DNA from: Thermoproteota archaeon
GTDB taxonomy: Archaea; Korarchaeota; JAOZGF01
Direction: 5' to 3'
Assembly (NCBI GenBank): GCA_027491845.1
Contig: JAOZGF010000021.1
Location: 1 to 11,796 of the forward strand
Length of the DNA: 11,796 nt
A model generated the notes under the pieces. That model was given only the letters and a program-made list of their open reading frames with translations, searched no databases and had not been told where the DNA came from. Positions 6,843-11,796 of the stretch are shown here, in pieces. Within the stretch, counting starts at the first letter, position 1; every line of letters starts with the position of its first letter. The position numbers were made by a program, and so were the translations under genes.

Positions 6843-8178
6843 GGAAGATCAGAACCTTTGGTGGAAAAACCCAAAGTTAATTGAAAAAGATGAAGAATAT
6901 CTTAGGTGGGCTGAAAGCAAAATAAAGTGGGTTCCAGCCATATTCGAGAAAATAAGAAAAGAACTTAAGCCTTTTTCATTACACTTCCTCTTCGGACCGA
7001 GGCAAGTGGGTAAAACAACTGTTATAAAGCTACTTATTAACTCTTTGCTCCACCGAAATATTAATCCTCTTGCTGTAATGTACTATAAATGCGATAAACT
7101 TTCCGATTATAAGGAACTAGACCTAATCCTCTCAAAATATTTCGAGGTAAGGGAAAGCGAAGGAATAAAAACTTCTTACATTTTCCTAGACGAAATAACC
7201 TTTATCAAAGAATGGTATAGAACGATTAAGTACTACATAGATATTGGAAAATTCAAAAACGACGTACTGCTGCTGTCTGGATCGCTCAGCATGTTCGTGA
7301 CACGCGAAATAGAGACGTTTCCAGGTAGAAGGGGGCAGGGGAAAAACTTCATCATGCACCCTTTAACGTTCAGGGAATTCCTCAGCATCGTTAACCCAGT
7401 GCTCTTCAACCAAATCAAAAAGTTCTCATTGAAAGAGATCACAATGACTGAACTAAAGAAATGCTTTAAACTCATTCCGTGGTTGAACGAAATATACGAT
7501 GCATTCTCAAAATACTTAACATGCGGGGGGTTCCCACTATCCATCAAATCTTTCCTTGAAAAGAAAAGGGTGAATGAGGGAATAAAATACGACTACCTAA
7601 GCTGGATAAAAGCAGATTTAGCCAAGCTAAGAAGGGATGAAGTCATTGCCAAAAGAGTTTTGAAGGCGGTGATCGAAAAAGTTCCCTCGGTAGTCTCTTG
7701 GAACTCTATTGCGAAAGAATACGAGGTAAGGTCCCATAAATCCGTTATTACGCATGTCCACGTACTCGAAAACCTTTTCCTACTCAATGTACTGAACTAC
7801 ATAGACCCAAACAAGTGCATAGAAATCCCATATAAAGGCAAGAAGATACATCTCTCAGACCCATTCCTCTACGACGTATTTGCTGACTGGTGCTTTACAA
7901 ATAAGCCTGACGATCCGATCATTGTGGAAAGCACAGTAGCATCTCACCTGGCAAGAAAATATGATGTGTTTTACTGGAAGAACAGAAGAGAAATAAACGT
8001 TGTTGTGAGGGAAAAAACCGGCCTGCTGGGGATAGAGGTAAAATACAGGGAAAAACCGGCGGCTTCAAAAATCGTTGTGGGGAGAATAAAAGATACCGTA
8101 TTCCTCTCAAAAAACAGCTACAGCAGTTCCCCGCTCATAATACCTGCTAGCCTCTTTCTAGCTTGCCTAGAAATTTAA
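6841..8178 (+). CDS. AAA_14/DUF4143 family ATPase, intact copy
   Basis: This 445-residue protein has Walker A GPRQVGKTT (52-60), Walker B YIFLDEI (113-119, with Asp117 and Glu118), a sensor-like SGS (146-148) and the family's PGRRG (161-165). The middle part (about 265-315, KRVLKAVIEK through RSHKSVITHVHVLENLF) resembles a winged helix. The C-terminal DUF4143 region (about 335-405) has a nuclease-like PD-(D/E)xK layout: Glu363 in VESTVASHL, then REIN (383-386) and IEVK (398-401). The usual Asp of the E-x-D motif is Asn386 here, so a nuclease active site would be incomplete. The family is of unsettled function and is often multicopy in archaea. The protein is cytosolic and has no membrane segment. 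It is closest in this window to the pseudogene at 1214-2541, ending in the same FLACL-x-I. Paired operator-like sites abut its start. Confidence 0.88.
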   Translation: MEDQNLWWKNPKLIEKDEEYLRWAESKIKWVPAIFEKIRKELKPFSLHFLFGPRQVGKTTVIKLLINSLLHRNINPLAVMYYKCDKLSDYKELDLILSKYFEVRESEGIKTSYIFLDEITFIKEWYRTIKYYIDIGKFKNDVLLLSGSLSMFVTREIETFPGRRGQGKNFIMHPLTFREFLSIVNPVLFNQIKKFSLKEITMTELKKCFKLIPWLNEIYDAFSKYLTCGGFPLSIKSFLEKKRVNEGIKYDYLSWIKADLAKLRRDEVIAKRVLKAVIEKVPSVVSWNSIAKEYEVRSHKSVITHVHVLENLFLLNVLNYIDPNKCIEIPYKGKKIHLSDPFLYDVFADWCFTNKPDDPIIVESTVASHLARKYDVFYWKNRREINVVVREKTGLLGIEVKYREKPAASKIVVGRIKDTVFLSKNSYSSSPLIIPASLFLACLEI

Positions 8179-8205
8179 CAGGTTCCAACCAACCCTCCTC
8201 TTTAC

Positions 8206-8343
8206 GTGGATAATGAAGATGTTGACCAAAGAATACTTTTTCTAGAAGTCAAAAAGGCAATAGCAGGGAGAACTGTGGTACAAAAAGGAATTAAAACACT
8301 TAAACCTAATTTCAGCCTAAATCGGAATCGACGTGTTGAATAA
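8206..8343 (+). CDS. Possible small protein of 45 residues, unrecognised
   Basis: The frame starts at GTG 27 bases after the ATPase stop and reads DNEDVDQRILFLEVKKAIAG, then RTVVQKGIKTLKPNFSLNRN and a short RRVE tail. The composition (acidic start, amphipathic helix, basic end) looks like a real small protein, for example one with a regulatory role. No family is recognised, no ribosome site is visible, and it could be a remnant of a longer gene. It could be co-transcribed with the ATPase and precedes a retropepsin-like gene. Confidence 0.35.
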   Translation: MDNEDVDQRILFLEVKKAIAGRTVVQKGIKTLKPNFSLNRNRRVE

Positions 8344-8357
8344 GGATTGAGGAAAAG

Positions 8358-8381
8358 AAAAAACAAACGAAAAAACAAACG
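8358..8381 (+). repeat. Two tandem copies of a 12-base unit
   Basis: AAAAAACAAACG occurs twice in direct succession (8358-8369 and 8370-8381) within a purine-rich stretch 37 bases before the retropepsin-like gene. It may be slippage or a binding site. Confidence 0.5.
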
Positions 8382-8418
8382 AAAAAGATAATCTATTAAA
8401 CTATTTAAGATAAAGTCA

Positions 8419-8775
8419 ATGATGGAATCCTCGTTGACGATTGTCAAAGCCAGATTAAGATTGGAAGGATCAAGGGGGCAGGTAGAGGACATTATCCTAG
8501 TTGATACAGGGGCTTCACTAACCATAGTTGATAAAAAGGTGGCTAATACAGTCGGCGTCATCCATCTCAAACGTACGCTGACGCTTACGACTGTTTCAAG
8601 CACAAAATGGAGGGTGAACTTGTGGTTATTAACAAACTCATCGTTGAAAGAGAGGAATCACCCTATGCCTATCTACTTATTTTAGAGGCTCCCGGAGAGG
8701 TTAAAGAGATGTTAGAGTCGAAACAATTAAGCGACTGAGGGAATCATAGGTCTAACAGCTCTAGATGGATTCTAG
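8419..8775 (+). pseudogene. Retropepsin-like aspartic protease (DTGAS), apparently frameshifted
   Basis: The N-terminal part has the catalytic motif ILVDTGASLTIV, with Asp29-Thr-Gly-Ala-Ser, typical of the single-domain retropepsin-like proteases found in archaea and bacteria. Active forms are dimers in which each chain gives one Asp. As it stands the frame runs off-family after TTVSSTK and ends at 8685. If one A is restored in the A4 run at 8604-8607, the neighbouring frame continues as MEGELVVINKLIVEREE, then SPYAYLLILEAPGEVKEML to a TGA at 8736. A second shift near 8731-8734 restores the first frame and gives TEGIIGLTALDGF, like the family's C-terminal LLG-x-x-x-L-E motif, ending at 8775. 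The gene therefore looks decayed with two one-base changes; alternatively these are sequence errors. The start is ATG at 8419 or 8422 without a ribosome site. Confidence 0.6.
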
Positions 8776-9021
8776 TGAAAATTATTGTAACGCAAAAACC
8801 GAATGCTTGGAGTAGGGGTGAAGACAGGATGAAAACATAGGATTCCTGCTTACTTCTTACGCCTAACAAGCTGCCTTAATAGAGTTTGGCTTAAGAATCT
8901 TAAGAATCTTAAACTTGTTTCATCCTGCCCACAGTATTGGGTGCCAAGCAAATGTCCATCCAACATAAGGCATCTTTTTAGACCTATTAAGCAGCGCCCA
9001 CAGTAAAACTTTAAAAAAGCT
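8776..9021. other. Intergenic region between the convergent retropepsin-like genes
   Basis: No gene is seen. TTAAGAATC is repeated twice in tandem followed by TTAA (8891-8912). GCCCACAGTA occurs at 8927-8936 and again at 8996-9005. The T-rich minus-strand run just after the stop at 9022 (9003-9020) may end the leftward transcript. Confidence 0.35.
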
Positions 9022-9456
9022 TTAAAACCAATACTTAGGGGATTCAGTCTTTCTTTTCCTCTTTTCAGGGTCTTTCTCTATCCTCCACTCACCTGAACCC
9101 ATTTTCTCTATCACTATTCCGAGAGCCTCACCCAGTTTATCGTTTATAAGTATTTCTTGCTCTATGTCAGATATCACGGCGTCGCAAACAACGGAATCCG
9201 TATTCACTTCCTCAACAAAAACCCTGCTCTCCAACACGTCCTCAACCAAGTACTGCCTAGCAGGTCCGCCAGCGGTCCCCATGACCACTACACGCGCCTC
9301 CCTCGGAGGAGGCCAAAGGCCTAGTTCTTCAGCAGCTTTAACAGGAAGCAAGAGCTGAGGCTTCTCCGTCTCAAAACCAGTGTTAACCAATGCGGAAGAA
9401 ACAAGCTCTTTTCCTTTACTTAGAACCCTTATCCTTAGTTTCACCCTTACAGCCAT
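9022..9456 (-). CDS. Retropepsin-fold protein with NTG in place of the catalytic DTG
   Basis: This 144-residue protein begins with a beta-strand-like MAVRVKLRIRV, then SALVNTGFE (21-29), where a retropepsin would carry D-T-G: Asn25 takes the place of the catalytic Asp. LLLPVKAAEELGLWPPP (35-51), VVVMGTAGG (56-64, flap-like) and ILINDKLGEALGIVIE (102-117, corresponding to the LLG...LE.LGI region) follow the order expected of that fold. The last 25 residues are basic and charged. As I recall, archaeal relatives with NTGFE exist, so the change may define a subfamily; without Asp, protease activity is unlikely and a structural or binding role is inferred. The ATG lies about 30 bases after a TATA box (TTTATAG). 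It converges with the broken DTG gene at 8419-8775 but is only distantly related to it. Confidence 0.72.
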   Translation of the reverse strand: MAVRVKLRIRVLSKGKELVSSALVNTGFETEKPQLLLPVKAAEELGLWPPPREARVVVMGTAGGPARQYLVEDVLESRVFVEEVNTDSVVCDAVISDIEQEILINDKLGEALGIVIEKMGSGEWRIEKDPEKRKRKTESPKYWF

Positions 9457-9483
9457 ACTTATCTCTCAACTTCAAATTCAAAC

Positions 9484-9536
9484 TATAAATGTGACCGATC
9501 CTTCTGCGCCTAACATAGATGTGACCAATTCTTCCG
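9484..9536 (-). promoter_or_regulatory. Promoter of the NTG retropepsin-fold gene with two direct repeats 30 bases apart
   Basis: On the plus strand ATGTGACCGATCCTTCTG (9489-9506) recurs as ATGTGACCAATTCTTCCG (9519-9536), matching at 15 of 18 positions with a 30-base period. The copy nearer the gene merges, on the minus strand, with CACATTTATAG, whose TTTATAG is a good TATA box about 30 bases before the ATG at 9456. The distal copy has the degenerate CACATCTATG. The pair may bind a regulator that overlaps the BRE/TATA region. Confidence 0.45.
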
Positions 9537-9547
9537 TAAAGCTTCAA

Positions 9548-9572
9548 AAGTAACCCCTGAAACAGGTTACTT
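9548..9572. repeat. Perfect 8-base inverted repeat with a 9-base centre
   Basis: AAGTAACC (9548-9555) and GGTTACTT (9565-9572) are exact reverse complements. CCTG-AAA-CAGG can form an alternative inner stem. It lies 11 bases before a TATA-like ATATAAAT (9583-9590) that would drive rightward transcription, so it could be an operator or a hairpin. Confidence 0.45.
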
Positions 9573-9582
9573 GCTTAAAGGG

Positions 9583-9674
9583 ATATAAATGTTTTCCTAA
9601 AAATTCAACCCTTAATAACAACAATGCTTAGGCATATAGAAGTTAAGAACACAGAGTTAAAAGTTAAATCCTAA
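9583..9674 (+). promoter_or_regulatory. TATA-like box followed by a 16-codon frame
   Basis: ATATAAAT (9583-9590) is a strong TATA match. About 35 bases later an ATG at 9624 opens MLRHIEVKNTELKVKS and stops at 9672-9674. This may be a leader peptide, the start of a decayed gene, or chance. There is no ribosome site. Confidence 0.25.
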
Positions 9675-9757
9675 GAAGAATGCTTTTTCTGTTTCCTTCC
9701 CAAGTGATCCAAAAACATGAATACTATACTGAAAACCTAGCTGAGAAGCAAAAAGTA

Positions 9758-9862
9758 AGGAGGAAAAGCCAAATGGAGACATCATGGCTTTTTCTCTTTC
9801 AAACTCAATTTTTTCCCTTGGTACGTACGTCTCTTTTACGAACCAACATTTACTACAGCTAA
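9758..9862 (+). other. Shine-Dalgarno-like site, hairpin and a 29-codon frame
   Basis: AGGAGG (9758-9763) lies nine bases before an ATG at 9773 that opens METSWLFLFQTQFFPL and ends at 9860-9862 after 29 codons. A 12-base stem, GAGGAAAAGCCA (9760-9771) with TGGCTTTTTCTC (9785-9796), 11 Watson-Crick pairs plus one G-U, would bury both the ribosome site and the start. T-rich sequence follows. It may be a small hydrophobic protein under structural control, a terminator, or coincidence. Confidence 0.25.
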
Positions 9863-10180
9863 TTTTTCAACAAAAATTTTTTGAAAGCCAGGTTTTCTAC
9901 TTACTAGCAAAACGTTAAATAACTGTTGCTTTCATCAGGAAACGATTCAATAGGGAATTTATCTAAAAGCTTAATTATTTTTGTAAAAGCTTTAAGAAAG
10001 TTTGCTAGTTTTGCTGGTTTTTGGTTGATTTTATTGTGTCCCTTGCATGCTTTCTTTGGTTTGCTGAGCTATCAACGTTAGAATTTTAGCATTGTAAGCG
10101 GTGATGCAGGTTTCACTATTTCTTCTTTGTTTCTGCTTCCTCTTTTTTAGTTTTTGATGGTTTGGTTGTTTAGAGGTTAG
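9863..10180. other. AT-rich intergenic region downstream of the third ATPase
   Basis: No gene is supported. AAAAGCTT appears twice about 20 bases apart (around 9965 and 9985). On the minus strand this region lies after the ATPase stop, and short A/T tracts could terminate transcription; I see no distinct hairpin. Confidence 0.4.
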
Positions 10181-11386
10181 CTATGTTATTATGGCTATGA
10201 ATTGTGGCAGTGTTTGTTTGTCTAGGACTATTACTTTTTTCGGGTATTTTCGGTGTGGTTTTCCTGCTTTTACTTCTATTCTTAGGTTGTTTGCTATGCA
10301 GTCTATTTCATAAGTGTTTTTATAGTAATATACTTCACCGTATTCTCTTTGAAGATGTGATTGAACTATCCACTCGTACATTGCGCTTTCCAAGTGTTCC
10401 TCTTGGCTCCAGAAGGAAAGTGTTCTTGCTATGAATGGATCTAGAAAGAAAAATTTCTTTTCTTTCCTCCACATGATTTTGTGTTGTTTGCATGGGGCCA
10501 CGTCTAGGATGAACAGGTTTCTAAGCGTTTCTACGTATTCTTGAACGGTTTTGTATGAGATCCCTATGTCTCTTCCAATTGTTGAGTAGGAGATGGGGGA
10601 TGGTGCTTTTCTTAGGAGGCTTGAAATTATTTCTTTTGTAAGCTGCAGGTTTTTTCTTGCTTTTAAGATTTCCCCTTCAAACCCCGCTATGAATTGTTCC
10701 TCTGCCGTTGGGTCTTGGTTTATTGAAAGCGGGAACCCTCCCTTTTTTAGATATTCTTGAAAGAGGTTTCTCACTTTCTCTGTTTTTCCTAGTAGGTTTT
10801 TCATGTCTTTTTGTATGTTTCCCGTGGTTTCTATTTTTGTTCCGTGGATTTCCAGGAATTCCCTGAATGAGAGTGGTCTAACGATGATGTCTTTCCCCTT
10901 TCCCCTTCTACCTGGAAAGAGCTCCGTTTCTCCTTTGAGCTTGATTGTGCATGAGCCCGTCACTGTTAAAACGTCTTTTTCAAAAATTCCAAGGTCTATA
11001 TAGCCTTTTATAATCCTCCACCATTCCGGTACACTTGTTATTTCGTCCAGGAAAATGTAGGTTGTTTTAAACCCCCTCATCCTCTTGAATTCCAGGTAAG
11101 TATCCAAAAGTTTCCTTAAGGAGTTTATGTCAGGAATGAAGTCACAGTTGAAGTAAAATATTCTTTCTTCCTCGGTTCTTTTAAGGATTTTTTGTATTAA
11201 GAGCTTTATCCCTGTTGTTTTGCCTGTTTGTCTGGAGCCGATTACAAAATTTAGAGAGAAAGGCTCCAAACTTATTTTTTTAATCCAATCAGGAATCCAT
11301 TTAACCTTTAGTTTTCTCCATCTCTCAATCACAACGTCCTTTTCTCGACTCCACCAAGGATTATGCTTTTCAATTAGTTCTTCCAT
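10181..11386 (-). CDS. AAA_14/DUF4143 family ATPase, divergent third copy
   Basis: This 401-residue protein has HNPWW near the N-terminus (as in the pseudogene), Walker A GSRQTGKTT (50-58), Walker B YIFLDEI (110-116, Asp114 and Glu115), TGS (143-145), PGRRGKGKD (158-166), PLSFREFLEI and a KKGGFPLSI segment. A winged-helix-like part lies at about 247-295 (KEIISSLLRKAPSPISYSTI, then the SYKTVQEYVETLRNLF helix). The C-terminal region has LDPFIARTLSFW, then Glu360-Ile-Asp362 and IEVK (370-373). It thus keeps the full E-x-D ... E-x-K signature of a PD-(D/E)xK-like fold, unlike the copy at 6841-8178. It is clearly more distant from the other two copies than they are from each other. It stands alone, and the TATA-flanking palindromes at 11391-11440 suggest its own regulation. 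Its cellular role is unknown. Confidence 0.87.
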   Translation of the reverse strand: MEELIEKHNPWWSREKDVVIERWRKLKVKWIPDWIKKISLEPFSLNFVIGSRQTGKTTGIKLLIQKILKRTEEERIFYFNCDFIPDINSLRKLLDTYLEFKRMRGFKTTYIFLDEITSVPEWWRIIKGYIDLGIFEKDVLTVTGSCTIKLKGETELFPGRRGKGKDIIVRPLSFREFLEIHGTKIETTGNIQKDMKNLLGKTEKVRNLFQEYLKKGGFPLSINQDPTAEEQFIAGFEGEILKARKNLQLTKEIISSLLRKAPSPISYSTIGRDIGISYKTVQEYVETLRNLFILDVAPCKQHKIMWRKEKKFFFLDPFIARTLSFWSQEEHLESAMYEWIVQSHLQREYGEVYYYKNTYEIDCIANNLRIEVKAGKPHRKYPKKVIVLDKQTLPQFIAIIT

Positions 11387-11390
11387 GTTA

Positions 11391-11440
11391 TAGAACTAAT
11401 ATTTCTAAATTTTTTTAAGTATTTAGAAAAATAATTTCTA
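11391..11440 (-). promoter_or_regulatory. ATPase promoter: TATA box between two 17-base palindromes 33 bases apart
   Basis: TAGAACTAATATTTCTA (11391-11407) and TAGAAAAATAATTTCTA (11424-11440) share the arms TAGAA and TTCTA with 7-base centres and start exactly 33 bases apart. The nearer one is centred 13 bases before the A of the ATG at 11386. Between them, on the minus strand, CTTAAAAAAATT is the likely TATA box, about 29 bases before the ATG, so the mRNA should be almost leaderless. The geometry is that of the promoter at 6786-6842 with a different site sequence. Confidence 0.65.
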
Positions 11441-11796
11441 TTAAAAGATGAATTCCCCTCAACTTAGTTTTTCCCAAGCTCTACTTGCTTTAGCTTCTAA
11501 CAAGGGATTACCCTAAAAAACTATTGCTGCTTACTCAAGGCAGTTGTTCAACTAAAAAAAGAAAGTAAATGGTTCTAGTTTGTCATTCCCTAAAAAGCAT
11601 TCACCCTAACACTGGAAACGTCAAGATAAGAGGAAACGAGAAATTTAAAGGAAATCTCAGATCACTTTAACTCGTAGTATTAGCTGCATTACTCTGACGC
11701 TGCTTCACAAGGTTAAATGGCAACACAGGTTTTCTGGATAAAAACCCTAGGGCTTTAGTTTTCTCCTCCTAAAAGCAGGATGATAGAAACAATAGG
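11441..11796. other. Intergenic sequence to the end of the window
   Basis: No gene, RNA or strong repeat is supported. CCCTAGGG (11745-11752) is a short palindrome with weak A/T extensions. A gene beginning past the edge cannot be excluded. Confidence 0.4.

Noticed and set aside
1214..8178. A composite transposon bounded by the two ATPase genes
   Set aside because: The two genes are diverged paralogues, not near-identical repeats, and no transposase, terminal inverted repeat or target duplication is visible.
8180..8193. GGTTCCAACC as a tRNA T-arm
   Set aside because: The surrounding bases give no acceptor, D or anticodon stem, and the region continues into a small reading frame.
8202..8603. 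A 133-codon minus-strand frame across the ATPase-protease gap
   Set aside because: It overlaps the DTG protease gene antisense, its residues are low-complexity Phe/Leu/Arg strings, and it has no family signature.
8891..8912. Tandem TTAAGAATC as an origin or regulatory iteron
   Set aside because: There are only two full copies and no associated replication gene; simple slippage is enough to explain it.
9484..9536. Two repeats at about 30-base spacing as a minimal CRISPR array
   Set aside because: There are only two copies, they are about 20 bases long with three mismatches and a gap of about ten bases, no cas gene is near, and one copy merges with a promoter.
9680..9862. A 60-codon plus-strand gene starting at 9680
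   Set aside because: It lacks a ribosome site at that start and its composition is AT-driven; only the internal start at 9773 has any support.

Overview
The window looks like an accessory stretch of an archaeal chromosome, most likely from a TACK-type archaeon (Thermoproteota, Bathyarchaeia or a relative). The grounds are AT-rich TATA-like boxes about 25-30 bases before start codons, with little or no leader and few Shine-Dalgarno sites; arginine codons that are mostly AGA/AGG; three members of the AAA_14/DUF4143 ATPase family that is greatly expanded in archaea; a DUF169 protein; and retropepsin-fold small proteins. The taxon is an inference. No rRNA, tRNA, transposase or CRISPR array was seen.

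Layout, left to right. Bases 1-160 hold a possible structured RNA. A DUF169 gene (161-1000, minus) follows. Next is an ATPase pseudogene (1214-2541, minus) that three single-base frameshifts have broken into four pieces. The central cassette is a glycyl radical enzyme (2929-5406, plus) and its radical-SAM activase (5457-6377, plus), together a complete two-gene enzyme system of unknown substrate. Bases 6378-6840 hold hairpins and remnants of at least one decayed reading frame. An intact ATPase paralogue (6841-8178, plus) faces the opposite way to the pseudogene, so two related ATPase genes flank the radical-enzyme cassette in inverted orientation. After it come a possible 45-residue protein (8206-8343), a frameshifted DTG retropepsin-like gene (8419-8775, plus) and a convergent retropepsin-fold gene with NTG in place of DTG (9022-9456, minus). 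A gene-poor stretch of about 720 bases with palindromes follows, then a third, more divergent ATPase (10181-11386, minus) and about 400 bases with no gene.

The most striking pattern is in the promoters. The two intact ATPase genes each carry two tandem palindromic sites exactly 33 bases apart, one on each side of the likely TATA box, with the nearer site touching the start codon. The site sequence differs between the two genes but the geometry is the same. The ATPase pseudogene has two copies of another palindromic site 22 bases apart, and its nearer site is centred at nearly the same distance from the start codon. The radical-enzyme promoter has an inverted repeat whose arms are about 30 bases apart around its TATA candidate. 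This suggests that each ATPase copy is controlled by its own paired operator, perhaps through its own winged-helix segment.

All functions are read from motifs and family resemblance. No search or structure prediction was run.
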